DNA from: Cloeon dipterum | Lineage: Eukaryota > Arthropoda > Insecta > Ephemeroptera > Baetidae | DNA length: 64,000 nucleotides | Direction of reading: 5' to 3' | Assembly: GCF_949628265.1 (NCBI RefSeq) | Contig: NC_088789.1 | Span: 15,802,886 to 15,866,885, forward strand | In this document: positions 1 through 11,935 of the stretch, in pieces | Numbering within the stretch: the first letter of the stretch is position 1 | Layout of the letters: every line of letters starts with the position of its first letter | Made by a program: the position numbers and the translations under genes | Notes under the pieces: generated by a model | Seen by the model: the letters and a program-made list of their open reading frames with translations, nothing else | The model's database searches: none | Told to the model about the DNA's origin: nothing

Positions 1-187
1 TCCTTGAGATTAAGTTATTTTAGTTTTTCCATGTCCTGGCAATGTAACAAAATTATGCATATTTTTTTAGTGGCAGACAGTCAAACTGGCATTGTCATTG
101 CGAGTGAAGGGCCGCGGCTTTTATAGGTTTCCCGATTTTCCGTTTGTTTAAATAATATAATTTCGTTTAACTCCAAATTATAGATGT

Positions 188-306
188 ATGGAAAAGCTAC
201 AGTTCTCGCCGACTTTACCGTTTACACGCATCAAATCTGTTGTCCCTATACTAATAAGATTTGAAAGGCAGAAACTGTACCTTGGCGAGAACTGTAAATT
301 ATCCAT
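188..306. mobile_element. MITE-like short inverted-repeat element, copy 1
   Basis: The element is about 119 bp. Its left end at 188-210 (ATGGAAAAGCTACAGTT then CTCGCC) is matched in inverted orientation by 284-306, so the ends form a ~23 bp imperfect terminal inverted repeat. Two further copies with the same ends lie at 935-1036 and 7624-7720. It has no coding capacity. Size, inverted ends and copy number fit a miniature inverted-repeat transposable element; the superfamily was not recognised and no clear target-site duplication was seen. Confidence 0.6.
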
Positions 307-611
307 AAGTAAGTTTGAGCTTTATTTGAGCGATAGGCAAATATCACGCACTTTAATTCTTCAACTCATCCATAGTTTCAAAATTCCTCTTACAAGAGTG
401 CTATGCAAAGCTATTTAATAAGTACGTTTTAGCATATTATACTGGCACTGCAATGGCATTCAATCCTATCTAAAAATGATTACAATTTAGAATTTACTGG
501 CCTGGGTTGGCTGGTTTAGGATGAAAGAGCTCACGCTTGCAGAGACTTGCATCTACTCGACGATGTCAACAAGCTATCGGCACCATACGCATTCAGCTGG
601 CATTCGTCCAC

Positions 612-2452
612 ATGGAAGAAGAGGATGCTATGGTGCTGGACACTGAAACTCGATTTCAAGTGTGCTACGATGAAGGAACAAAAGTTGAAGGACTCTTGGC
701 AAGCGATTTAGATGAAGCCGAATGCTTGTCTAGTAGCGAGACAGAGGTAAGAAAAAGTATACAAATATTGTAGAAATTGAAGTTTTTTGTGATTAATTTT
801 TTTCTAAGCAAGCATTTTAACCTGGGAAATTCGGACAAAAAGCAGTGCTGTCCATTCACCAACCGCTACAAATATATATATACCATGCAATGCAATTTAA
901 ACGCGCATAATATTTAATTTCAATTTGGTAATTAAAGGTACAGTTTCTTACAAAGTTATTTACACAGACATCTCTCCAGTTCTTATGAGAATCTCATATA
1001 TAAAAGTAGGGGTAGAGAAAACTGTATTTTTTCCATGTGTGCATCATAAAATGCATCCTCGCTGTAGTACGTATGAATTTTCGAAAACTTATTACATGAA
1101 TTAATTAAATAAAATGTAAGAAAACGTGTTCAATTTTCCTAAATACGTTTCAGAAAGAAATAAATAATGCTTAGTTAACTTCCAGTGTCCCACAATACAT
1201 TTTAAAAAGGTGCGGTGATATTTTTTCAGGATTGCAAAATGACGGAAACCATTTCAACCAACCTGAAAAATGCATTTATTCCACTTCATGGGGATGAAAT
1301 GGGGTTGTCCCCTTTTGGCTGCTTCAGCTATCCAGGGGCTCAGTTTCTGTTTATCTGATGGTTTATAGAAGCTAACGTTTTCTTTCGAAGACCGGCGCAT
1401 AATAAAAAATCTGACAGCTAAATCTGTGTTTCCTAGCTCCTATTCATGTCCTATGATGTACTGAAGTAGTTCCAGCGGCTGATAGACATGCACGATAAAC
1501 ATTAAATTAATAATTCTCTTGCGCAATGAGGTGCAAACAACAACAAAAAAGGCGAAATATTATGTTTCTTGGGGTGCGATAAAGGCGGTTAATACCCTTA
1601 GAATACTTTGGCTAACTGGGGGATATTTTTCAAAATATGACAATAAATGAAGCTGAGATTTTGTCATGCAAATTTTTTTGAAAACCCAATAAAGTACCAT
1701 TGCAATTTCATAGTTTTTGTTTGAAATTCATATTGACGACTAACTCAATTTTTCAAATGAAGACTGCCGATGAAGACAGCAGCTGTCATGCCAGGAGCAC
1801 CCTGATGTTTGTGCAGGAGCCAAATTTGTCTGCTAACTGCTGTTTGGACCAAGATAGCTCGTCCGAAAGTGATTGCTCTGCCTTACCTGAGACAAGGTCC
1901 ATCCCCGACAAGCTGCGAAAGAAGAAAAGCAAACCCGTTCGCATCCGGCAGCCACTTAAAACCGAATTTGAGTGCAAAGTGTGTGGGGCGACCGGCGAAA
2001 TCAAGTACTTTAACTCAAACCGGATCCTGCTGCGTCACCTGACAGCGGCGCACGGGATCGACCTGGAACTGCAAGGGTCGCAAGCGTGCGTGTATTGCGT
2101 GCGCAGCTACAAAACCAAGGCGTCGTACCTGAAGCACATCATCAAGGCGCACCCTCACCTCCAGGTGGAAATGAAGGCCGAGCTGATGGATCGCATTCAG
2201 CAAAACGTGGAGCGATTGATGGCCGACAAAGCCAGAAGAATCCGCCTTGAACTTGGCCTGTCTGTCCGGGCAGAGCAGCACAGACCCCTTCCTTCATTTG
2301 ACACGCTCTTGCCACTCACACCGACTTACAAAAGGATGTTAGCTGCCCAAGCAGAAGAACCGTCTAAGCACACTCACACACACCTCTTGGACACAGTTAG
2401 GCAGGACTGTGTATCCACCACGTGGCAGTCCAACTCGCTCTGTCCTTCCTGA
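612..2452 (+). CDS. C2H2 zinc-finger protein (first of two adjacent)
   Basis: Two exons, 612-746 and 1763-2452, are joined in phase 0 through a GTAAGA donor and an AAATGAAG acceptor, giving 274 aa. The first Met (612) opens an acidic N-terminus (MEEEDAMVLD). A lysine/arginine-rich stretch follows (RKKKSKPVRIR), then two C2H2 fingers. Finger 1 starts CKVCGATG and ends HLTAAH; finger 2 starts CVYCVRSYKTK and ends HIIKAH. A basic helical region and a low-complexity tail complete the protein. A polyadenylation signal follows at 2508. A nucleic-acid-binding, nuclear role is inferred from the fingers only. The frame stays open upstream of 612 to about 537 without an ATG, so a further 5' coding exon is possible. 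It could also be an alternative form of the next gene, which begins ~830 bp downstream on the same strand. Confidence 0.6.
747..1762 (+). other. Intron of the first zinc-finger gene, with element copy 2
   Basis: AT-rich intron of about 1 kb. Apart from the short inverted-repeat element at 935-1036, no coding or structured feature was seen. Confidence 0.5.
935..1036. mobile_element. MITE-like short inverted-repeat element, copy 2
   Basis: About 100 bp with ends GGTACAGTTTCTTAC and GAGAAAACTGTATTTTTTCC in inverted orientation. The interior shares CCAGTTCTTATGAGAAT and AAAAGTAGGGGT with copy 3 at 7624-7720. The left end is degraded compared with copies 1 and 3. It lies in the intron of the first zinc-finger gene. 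Confidence 0.6.
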
Positions 2453-2507
2453 ATGAAGATCGGCATTGTCAATTCTTCAACCTAAATTAGGGATAAGATT
2501 ATTTAGC

Positions 2508-2513
2508 AATAAA
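2508..2513 (+). terminator. Polyadenylation signal AATAAA
   Basis: AATAAA 56 bp after the stop codon at 2450-2452. It supports a transcript end here and hence separation from the downstream zinc-finger gene. Confidence 0.5.
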
Positions 2514-3280
2514 TATGTTAACCTTATACTATTCGTTTCTCAATTATAGACTACTTCTTGAGACCAAAAGATGATTTTTTTAAGTCATTTAAGTTAGGGC
2601 TGGGAAATTTAGACGATAAATATACTCTATTTATTTCTGAGCTACCAATCAAACGTGCATGAATCATGCAATTTTAAGTCATTTGAACCATGTATAAAAT
2701 AGTCTTAAACTACCAAAACCACCTGAAATGGCTAAAACCTTATTCCCTTAATTTGGTAAATTGTAAATAATGAATCCGCAGCCACTTAAGTTAATCGTCT
2801 GTTTAACTAAAAACACTCCTCTTGCGAGTGCACTTTTTGAGCCTGGAAAGCCACTCATATTAAAGTTTACAGTATTTTTTTCAATTTATTAGCTTGCGGT
2901 TTGACCGATGGGCATTTCTTGCCACTGTTAAAACCAAAGCTTCCCCTCAATCGCCCTCCAAGCATAATTCCTTTTTTCAACATTTTCGTTTTAAAAGTAA
3001 ACGAGTTGCAAAATAGCTAGAATGAATTGAATACTGAGCACAAGTGCCTTCTCCCGACGATCTGGAATTTTTGGGCAATAACATGCGTTTTTGGCCCATG
3101 GGTTAAAAACATCACCCTGAAAGGTAGAATATTTGCAATGACATCTATAATCCTCGTTACGCAACGTGTTCACAACCTTTGAAAGGCGCTGATGTGCGGG
3201 GAGGAATTGGGAGCTTGATAAAAATTCAGTTGCTGCCTAACACTGTGAACGACAACATCTTTTCACAGCAGCCATCAGTC

Positions 3281-6120
3281 ATGATGACTTCCGAAATCCT
3301 GAATTGCCAGCTCGGAGAATACATGGTAATTTATTGCGTTTGCAATCATTATCTGCATATATTTATATCAATTTTAATATGAAAATTTTGGATAAAATAC
3401 TGGACTCCCCCAGCTTTAAAGGGTTAAATTGGATCTAAATTTTGAGAATTTAACTTTTCCAGATGGCCCACAGCGATTCTATGCAAAGAGACGGCTGTTT
3501 TACGCTTTTTGGAGAGAGAAGTGAAGTACAACCGGCCTCTGATCGTTTTCCGCAAGTCGCTCCTGACGACAGAATGGTCGACCGCTCACCCTGGTTCGAC
3601 AGTTTAAACTCGGCCAAAGACGATCATAGGACCGGCATGAATCTGGCAGTAAGTTAATTATTTATTTTAAAAGCTCACTTTAATTTTAAGAGAAAAGAGT
3701 ATCAAATTGATAAAAAAAAAATGCACCGTTGAGTTAGGAAGCGTCTGGTAGTCAGGAATGGAATTCTCTCTCAATCTTGTCAAACAGCCTTGGCACTTTG
3801 CTCACAAATTCCACCAATTCGAGTAATTTGGCCAGCGCTGAATGCGGGAGAAATGTTTGTAGCAATTGGTTGCTGTGTTCATGGAAAAATTTATTTGGTA
3901 TGCTCTGCAATTCTCCAATTGCTTGGTTGCCAGCGTGAATTCTTCCAATAGCTTAAAATTGGAAGAGAATATTGGAGATAAAATTGATAGCAGAGCACCA
4001 TAATGTCTAAGCTAGTGCTTTGGAGATATAATGAAATTGTGATTAAAGAGAGATAAATAATTGCTATGTAAAATTATTCGAATTATTGCAATTTTAAATC
4101 TGACTATTCAAACTCTCAAAGTATATGTGCGCGACTGCCAAATGATTTTATTCTTGACATGTCAATATTTCGTGATTGTTCATGAGCCATGAGTTTATTT
4201 TTTTAATCTATTTTCATGATATGTAAGCCTTTATTGCATTTTGAGTTTGCCTTCATTGAAAACTGAAACGAAAATATTGACTCTGAACAAATAAATTCCA
4301 TTCACTCAAATCTCTCATCATAGTATAAATATTTCGTAATAGTTTGATGTTCCTATAGGCTGTAATCAAACAAACAAATTATTGACTTTGTTGCATTCGT
4401 GCGTGCAATATAATTTTACCAACAAATTTCCAGCTATCATAATGTTTATATTTAATTAACAAAAAAATAAAGGACATTTTAATTCATATTTTCTTAGATG
4501 CCTGGCGCCAGTGAATTGAAGGTGGAAATCAACGAGGAGATGATCTTGAATTTCCTCAGGGACAACACCCCGCCAAACTCTGAGTTTGCGTGGGACGGCA
4601 CAGAAATCACCAGGTCATCTCAGGTTTCTCCCAGATCTCCTCGTCCAGTCTCAGAGCTATGGAACCTGCAAAGTCACTTGAAAATGGTGAGCTTGCATAA
4701 ATCTTAAATTTTGGGGTCAGTAGTTATTTATACTTTTTAATTTTTACTAATTCAATACATAAAAACTGATAAACAAAAAATTAAAATCAAAAATAATTTT
4801 TGTAATTATTTTTATGTGTACATTTTTATTCAAATTATTGTAAAAATGTGGGAAACAATCTATACTATATTATTGTAGATTTTCAACTGAAACTGACGTG
4901 ACATTTGTTTGTAGTCTACTTGGGTGACAGATTCCATCCTGCAGACTGCTTGCTTTACACCATCGTCGCTGACACCACCAATGACGCCGACGACACCTCT
5001 TTATCTTGCATCGCCCAACGATGGCCAGTTGGAAGAACCCCGCAAGCCAGTGCCATCCATGCTTGATTACGCAGCAAAAATGCGCCAAAAGCTGGGAAAC
5101 TCCAGTCCAAAGGTGTCTCCATCGCCGACCACTGCGTCCCTTGTGTCAGGCCTGGACAATCTTCGCCTGATACACGCTTCTCCGACTTCTGAGCCGGCCG
5201 TTTGTGAAGAACTCCGCAAGTGGATTAATTGCGACATTTGCTTCAAGAGTTTCTCCTCAAAGGATCTCATGCTGAGCCACCAGAGCTCCGAGCACCAGAG
5301 CTTTCACCAGCTGCACCGCTGCAAGAGTTGCCCGTTCGTTTGCAAGAGAAGGTCAGCCATGAAGCTGCATCTGGCCAGAGTGCATTCGACTGAGATGCTG
5401 CAGTGCCCACAGTGCCCTGAAAAGTTTTCCCTGCAATGGAGCCTTGACGATCACATGCGAAAATGCCACGTATTCTACATGTAAGTTACATATTTTTTCT
5501 TTTTTGCACCTGATGCTTACAAGGAAATTCATACAAGGACACCATACAATATGAAATTTCCCATATTTTTAATTTGGATCATTTTTAATTTTTTTTCACT
5601 AAAAATAGGTCAATTAAACGTATAAATTATAAAGTAAGAAATATTTCATTTTGCAATGATTTCCTATGCATAATTCCATGAAGATTTTAAACCTTCTGAG
5701 CTCCATAACTCGCAGCTAACTCGGTCGAATGTATTATAAATAGTATTTTCATGGAAATAGGTTTGAGACTTATTTCTTTCCAATGATTTTTTTCTCGAGG
5801 AAATCACAAATTGGGCTCTTTAAACAGAACCTACTTCAAAATGTGTTATTTAATTACGGTTTATTTCCAGGTGCAACGGTTGCAAACGTCCAATTGGCGA
5901 TATTGGCGACGCCAATTCATTTGTGCTCCACAACCTGAGCCGCAAATGCCTCAAGTGCGATGCTGAGTTCACTTGCGTGTGGCTCTTTGTGCAGCACTCC
6001 CTGCAGCACTCGCTGTCGGGCTGGTGTCCGCTGTGTCCGGCTTTCCTGGAGGATCCTCTCTCGTTGGAAGAGCACGTCGAGGCCCATGCTGGTCCTTTCA
6101 AGCAGGTCCACTCATTCTAG
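3281..6120 (+). CDS. Multi-C2H2 zinc-finger protein (second of two adjacent)
   Basis: Five exons, 3281-3325, 3463-3648, 4498-4686, 4915-5480 and 5871-6120, give 411 aa; all phases agree. The N-terminal ~140 residues are acidic and lack fingers. A Ser/Pro/Thr-rich linker follows (SLTPPMTPTTP). Then come clear C2H2 fingers CDICFKSF...H-X4-H, CKSCPFVC...H-X4-H and CPQCPEKF...HMRKCH. The last exon has a CNGC knuckle, CLKCDAEF...H and CPLCPAF...HVEAH. It is probably a nuclear DNA-binding protein; no ortholog is recognised. The start was chosen at the MM pair at 3281, because upstream sequence in frame has no ATG before the TAG at 3125. The similar fingers and same strand suggest local duplication with the upstream gene, but overall similarity is low. 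Confidence 0.7.
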
Positions 6121-7930
6121 TGAACGCATGCACAAAATATGCGTTCCACGTGTCAGTCGGCAGGTGTTCCACCAGCCGGCCGACTCGCTGCGTTTGGCTC
6201 TGGACAACTCATTTTAATTGTGTGTCCTGTAAAAATGGTCGCATCAGTACAATGCACTTGAAATCCTCTTTAATTTTTCGTTTCAGATGGAAATTTAATT
6301 GAGTCCTGAAATTAATCTTGTTAAATGATTTTTGAAAATTTCAGTGGCTTCTGGGATGTTTCAAGCTGCATAATTTGAACCAGTAAGATATTTGAAGCAA
6401 AGCGTTTTCCCTCCATTAACATCTTATAACAGCTTCCTTGTTCTTCACGGATTCTCAAATGTCAATCCTGAGATATAAATGTTGTAAAAAAGTTAAATCA
6501 AAACTATCGCATTCCCTAAACAAAGATTGAGGCCCAAAGAAATCAGGAATGCTGTTGTTTAGTTAGTTAAAGGAGTAGATTTATGTTAGTTTATCCTTTG
6601 CTTTAAAATTTCAATAACTGACTGCCACTTAGTTTTAAATGTTTGAAAATGAGGACAATTCACTTATAATAATGCCATTATTATGCCAAAGGTCGTGCAT
6701 GTGAGATTTTGGCTTGAAACTGGTCGCCAGAATTTGTTATGCACCTCTCAAAAGAAATGCACAGAAAAGATTTTGCCTGAAAGACCTTTTTCAATCATGT
6801 TCTATATTTTTTAGACTTTCAACTTATGATTTTTAAGAATTTTACTTTTTGAATTTTATCAAAATATATAGTCTTGACCTTTAAAATCTACAAAATTCAA
6901 AATAAACTCCTCAAAATTGTATAAAAATTAGTAATTTGTAAAAATTGTAATATAAAAGGAGCACAGTTTTCTGAGCAGCCAAGCAGCTTCAGTGCTTCTC
7001 TCAAAGCATTTGTTTAAAGTCCTCGTGTGATTTGTTTTATACAGTAGCATTAGTTTCGCAAAGTATTTCTAGCTTAGGACACAAATGTAGTGAGACTTGC
7101 TGATTTTTCTCTTCACGGGGAACAATTTGCAGTGTAGCACGAAGCGAACTTGGCTTGAGGCGTTCGCTGAACACTGCTACCTCATAAGTCAGCTCCCGAA
7201 AAAATGGGAACTAGCAGTAGAATGAATAGACCGCAGCTACCGCCTTTCGAGTAGAATTACAAACTTAGTGTGCCATAAAAAGAATCTATTGATGTTACAA
7301 AATTAAAAATTAAAAACTTCAAATAGATCAATTTATCAGTTTGTTTTTTATTTGATAGCCTGCAACATAAAATAATATAGCTGGAAAAAAGCATTCTTCT
7401 TAACTGGAACCCGTTTGAAATAAACTAAATTGTCGCAAAATCTAGTCGAGTCACGCACGAAAATTAAAACAAAGAATGATCCCATTATTAATTAAACATT
7501 TAAAGGGGTTCTTTTGTTTTCATCTGTAATATTTTAAAGGTGGGATTTCTTGAAGGTAAAGGTTTGAAAGGATGATAAAAATATAGTATCAATATCGTCA
7601 CCCCGAGGCTTAAAATTATTCATATGGTAAAGTTACAGTTTCTTCCGGGTTACACATCTCGCCAGTTCTTATGAGAATACCATGTAAAAGTAGGGGTGGC
7701 AAAAACTGTAGCTTTTCCATATATTTAGACACAAAATTCGCGAGAGTCGAATATTAAAAAAATCTCTTTAATGCACCCAAATTGCACTACCACACAATCC
7801 TCTTTGCACGCTCAGTTCCCGCTTTATTTCAAAATATAGGTTCATGATCATTGGTCGAACGTCGAACAACCAGGCAAACAGGTCAATCACTTTCATCAGC
7901 TGCAGCTGGCTGGCATAAACACACACAGCT
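6121..7930. other. Intergenic region, zinc-finger gene to UFSP2
   Basis: About 1.8 kb, AT-rich. It holds the 3' UTR of the zinc-finger gene, one MITE-like element (7624-7720) and the presumed UFSP2 promoter. No open frame or RNA gene could be supported. A GC-richer stretch at 7120-7250 can form weak local hairpins but nothing recognisable. Confidence 0.5.
7624..7720. mobile_element. MITE-like short inverted-repeat element, copy 3
   Basis: About 97 bp. The left end ATGGTAAAGTTACAGTTT is the inverted counterpart of the right end AAACTGTAGCTTTTCCAT. Flanking CAT and ATAT bases extend the palindrome slightly. The interior shares long identical blocks with copy 2. It lies about 210 bp upstream of the UFSP2 start codon, so it could sit in that promoter. 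Confidence 0.65.
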
Positions 7931-10900
7931 ATGGCTCCTAAGCCACGACGTCTGATCTTGTCAAATTTAGTTTTCGAGGTATTTCGTTGTTTAGTCTATT
8001 ATACTAACTCGTGATCGCAAATAAAATCTCCTTCGTTATAAGTTTTGAAGCAAATACACACAATCCTAGCTGAATTGACCTTTAACCTTTTGTTTCCATT
8101 GCACAGAAATTCTCCAACACAGCGCAAGGATTCGGCTTGGCATATGGCCTGATAAACGACGAGCAGTGCTATGTTTTGGGCTTTTTACTGGCTGATGAGT
8201 CGTCGACAGTAGCTCAGCTCTTGAGCTCTGACTCGGGGAGCTTGTCGTTGACGTCCGAGCTGCTCAAATGCTGGGCGGCGTACGAGAAAACACTGCCAGC
8301 CGGCGTTCACATCGTCGGAAACATTTCCGTCCCAGGCGCAGACGACTCATTGGTGAGCGTCGTAGAGGCGGCGATACCGGACATTATCGAGGAGGTGTGC
8401 ACGAAATACTAAATACAATTACAAATGACTGAAATTATTCAAATTCCAGGGTGTGTACCACTGTCCGGAGGGAGGCTCGCCCCTGACTCTCGTTTTCAAA
8501 GATGGGGTCATCAAGGCGAGCATGGTGGATGATTTCATGCAGAAGGAGGAGATCGAGTACGAAATAGTGCCGCTCTCTGATGTGCTGGACAACTTCATGC
8601 TCGTGCACTTGAAGGGCCAAATTCCCATCAGCTCTGAATTAAGTGACAAAGCCATTAACGAAGAAATGACAGAGCAGATATCTCGCGCTTCGATGGGTGT
8701 GCACAGTTTTCGATTCAAACCAGACGTGTTTCTGAACAGCCCTGACGAGGTTAACGGAGGTGATGAAGGTCAAAAGGCTGCAAGCTTGGTTGTCCAGGAC
8801 GGGGAGGGCAAGAAAAAGAAAGCAAGGCCCGGATCTGAAATGGTGATTTATTTCAGGCCAAGGCATAGTTATGTTCAAACTTTAAATTAAATTTTCGATG
8901 TTGCAGGAGGTTGTCAGTGCTGAACTCTTAACAAAGCCAATCAAATTCATAGAGGCCAACGAGATTCATAATTTCGCCAAGTGCGCTCCTTTCGTCCAGC
9001 ACAAAAAAGGTAGGAAAGGATGAAATGGGAATTTTCGACACATTACGACTCTTTATTAAAGGTAACTTTGAGATGGTGAAGATCGGCTTCAATGTGGACG
9101 GCCTGTGCTACGTCCATAAAGAAAAGCCAGTCATCAAAATGTATCCGGCTCTTCAAAGCTGTCTCACCCGCCAACTTTTCTTGGCGAAAAGTTGCTTGCT
9201 CAAGGAACTGAACCAGAAATGTGATATCAGTCTTCCCATCTCCATGCATTTCCTCTCTCCCCAAAACGGGCATTATCTCACCACGGCATTTCCCGAACAA
9301 TCAGATGATTCTGCTCTAGGTAAATGCCTTAATATAATTAATTTATCAGCTTCTTTTGAATGCGTCCTCAAGCTGTTTGTTTAGATTCCAATAATCAATA
9401 ATAAATTTAAATGTCAAATGAAGCTAAAATTTTGCTGTTAATGAAGACTAATCTTTTTGGTATTTTAGAGGAAGATCGAAAGACCCTTCATGATGCATTT
9501 GTCTTGAGCAAAGACAGGCCTGTGTTCCGGAAAGGCTGCAGGGTCACTATCAAAGATGACCAACCGAAAAACGCTCAGCTCATCAATCCCCATGTTGGTC
9601 TTTCCCCAGGAAGTGAGTTTCCCCATTTTTCTGTCCTAAATATTAATATTATCTAGCATATTTGTTCATCAACAAATTTTGAACAAAAAGGGCTGTTAAT
9701 TTTAGACGATCAGCAAGTTTTTCTGATCTTCCAATTGTCATGGGACGATCAAATGAGTATTTTCTATTACAAGTTAAATCACACTTATAATCGTCTTAAA
9801 CTGTAACAAAAGGTTAAGCTATATAATATGGAGTATGCGTGTGCAAAGCTCTGTTTAAAAAAACCCCTTTGTTTATAAAAAAATATGTATAAAATCATAA
9901 ACTTAAAACATAGATAGTAGATACTACTTGCCAGTTTACACAAAAAACACAATTCATCTCTATCTTAGTTTTTCATCACACGCACGTTTTATTGCAGTCA
10001 AAGACGCGGAAGTAGCTGTGGTTTATGGCCGATACGCCTACCACCACTACATGCAGGACAGCTTTGACGACAACGGCTGGGGCTGCGCGTACCGCTCACT
10101 GCAGACGCTGGTGTCGTGGTTCCGTCTGCAGGGCTACACAGACAAGCCGGTGCCCAACCACAAGGCCATCCAGCAGTGCTTGGTGGACATCGGTGACAAG
10201 CCTCACTCGTTTGTCGGCTCCAAGCAGTGGATCGGCTCCACCGAGGTCAGCTTCTGCATGGAGTCACTTCTCGGCGTCACGTGCCGTATCATGGCCGTCA
10301 ACTCAGCTGATGAGCTCTGCAGCCGAGCTGATGACCTTCTAAGACACTTTCGCAACCAAGGAACACCCATTATGATAGGTCAGTTAAAGGTTATGCATTT
10401 TAATTATATTTGAAAAGTGCGACCACTCGAGGTTGTTTTCATGTTGAATATAATTAAAACCAGGCTTCATCCTCGTTGTCAAATTAAAGAGAAATTCGTC
10501 TTCTTTATTTCTCGACCAGTTTCGACGTCACCAAGTACGTCCTAATCATGAGTTACAATTACAATCAAATAACAAACAATACAATAATGTCACATCTAAA
10601 ATCATATAAATTCCATACAATTTTTAAAAAAACACCCACCTATTCATGAGGCACTTGAGGCAAGCTCCAAAGACCAAATGTAACAAATTCTAAGCCACCC
10701 CTTTGTTAAATAACACGCACATCTCACAGGTGGTAGGGAACCTTTTTGTTCCGTGAGCTAAATTTTCCCCTTTCAGCGCGTAAAATATTTTTCCACACAT
10801 CACAAAGCAGGTGGCTTGGGTTACTAATAACGTTTTCTGAGCATTCCATTGCAACCGCCTCCAAAACTACCCTCTTCCACAAATTTGTTTCTTGCTTCAA

Positions 10901-11825
10901 AAAAGGACTTACGTTTGATTGGAAGAATGTGGAAATTTTGAAGCAAGAAACAAATTTGTGGAAGAGGGTAGTTTTGGAGGCGGTTGCAATGGAATGCTCA
11001 GAAAACGTTATTAGTAACCCAAGCCACCTGCTTTGTGATGTGTGGAAAAATATTTTACGCGCTGAAAGGGGAAAATTTAGCTCACGGAACAAAAAGGTTC
11101 CCTACCACCTGTGAGATGTGCGTGTTATTTAACAAAGGGGTGGCTTAGAATTTGTTACATTTGGTCTTTGGAGCTTGCCTCAAGTGCCTCATGAATAGGT
11201 GGGTGTTTTTTTTAAAAATTGTATGGAATTTATATGATTTTAGATGTGACATTATTGTATTGTTTGTTATTTGATTGTAATTGTAACTCATGATTAGGAC
11301 GTACTTGGTGACGTCGAAACTGGTCGAGAAATAAAGAAGACGAATTTCTCTTTAATTTGACAACGAGGATGAAGCCTGGTTTTAATTATATTCAACATTT
11401 TAATTATGTTAACAATATAGCTGCTTTTGTAATTTGATATTGAAAAAATTTTCCATTTTGTTAATCTTAAGTTTGCCAATTTGGTCCTATATTAATAGTC
11501 AAATTTTCAAATAAACCTATACTTTCTTAATTTTATTATTTGATTTTTAATTAATGATATCATAATTGTCACATATTTTTGAGCTCTAATCTCTAATATC
11601 AATTCTCTTGCAGGTGGCGGGGTTTTGGCGCACACCATCATTGGAATCGCCTTCAACCCAGACACTGGAGATCTGCGTTTCTTAATTCTAGATCCGCACT
11701 ACACGCAGGGTGAAGACCTCACGGTGATTCAGACCAAAGGCTGGTGCAGCTGGAAAGGTCCTGAATTCTGGACAAAGACTGCTTTCTATAATTTGTGTAT
11801 GCCTCAGAGACCCACCTGCCTTTAG
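7931..11825 (+). CDS. Ufsp2: UFM1-specific protease 2 (UFSP2)
   Basis: Eight exons: 7931-7978, 8107-8394, 8450-8842, 8907-9009, 9062-9319, 9469-9612, 9998-10378 and 11614-11825, giving 608 aa with every junction in phase. The C-terminal half carries the C78-family papain-like protease. The catalytic Cys is in NGWGCAYRS (about residue 441), followed by [16 protein letters not shown], and the Asp and His are in LILDPHY (about D565 and H567). The family matures UFM1 and removes it from substrates, acting at the ER in ufmylation. The N-terminal ~400 residues are the longer regulatory part. A basic run GKKKKARPG near residue 270 is probably a loop. Nothing essential is missing, so the enzyme should be active. 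The last intron holds a large palindrome. Confidence 0.9.
10441..11398. mobile_element. Near-perfect ~0.96 kb palindrome (fold-back element) in a UFSP2 intron
   Basis: The left arm 10441-10902 and right arm 10936-11398 are almost exact reverse complements, about 462 bp each, around a ~33 bp spacer. Outer ends read ATGTTGAATATAATTAAAAC and its complement. The arms contain mirrored blocks such as TCGACCAGTTTCGACGTC, and both strands read the same 122-codon open frame, a by-product of the symmetry. A 12 bp direct repeat CATTTTAATTAT occurs at 10396-10407 and 11396-11407, a possible but unproven target duplication. The structure fits a long-terminal-inverted-repeat non-autonomous (fold-back) DNA element. 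Confidence 0.75.
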
Positions 11826-11935
11826 CAAATCCAACAAGTCTGCTGGTAAAGTGTTGCGTTTTTGTTGTTTTATACATTATATAATTTCTCTAATTAAAAT
11901 TAATGGGTATTTTGCTCCAAAAAATGTTTTTCTTT

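Noticed and set aside
7120-7260. Possible hairpin RNA in the UFSP2 upstream region
   Set aside because: Only short imperfect pairings (GCGAAC with GTTCGC, CAGTG with CACTG) with unequal loops; not enough for a structured RNA call.
10724-11114. Two 122-codon open frames, one on each strand, with almost the same product
   Set aside because: They are mirror images produced by the palindrome arms. The product has no recognisable domain and the frames cross the spacer.
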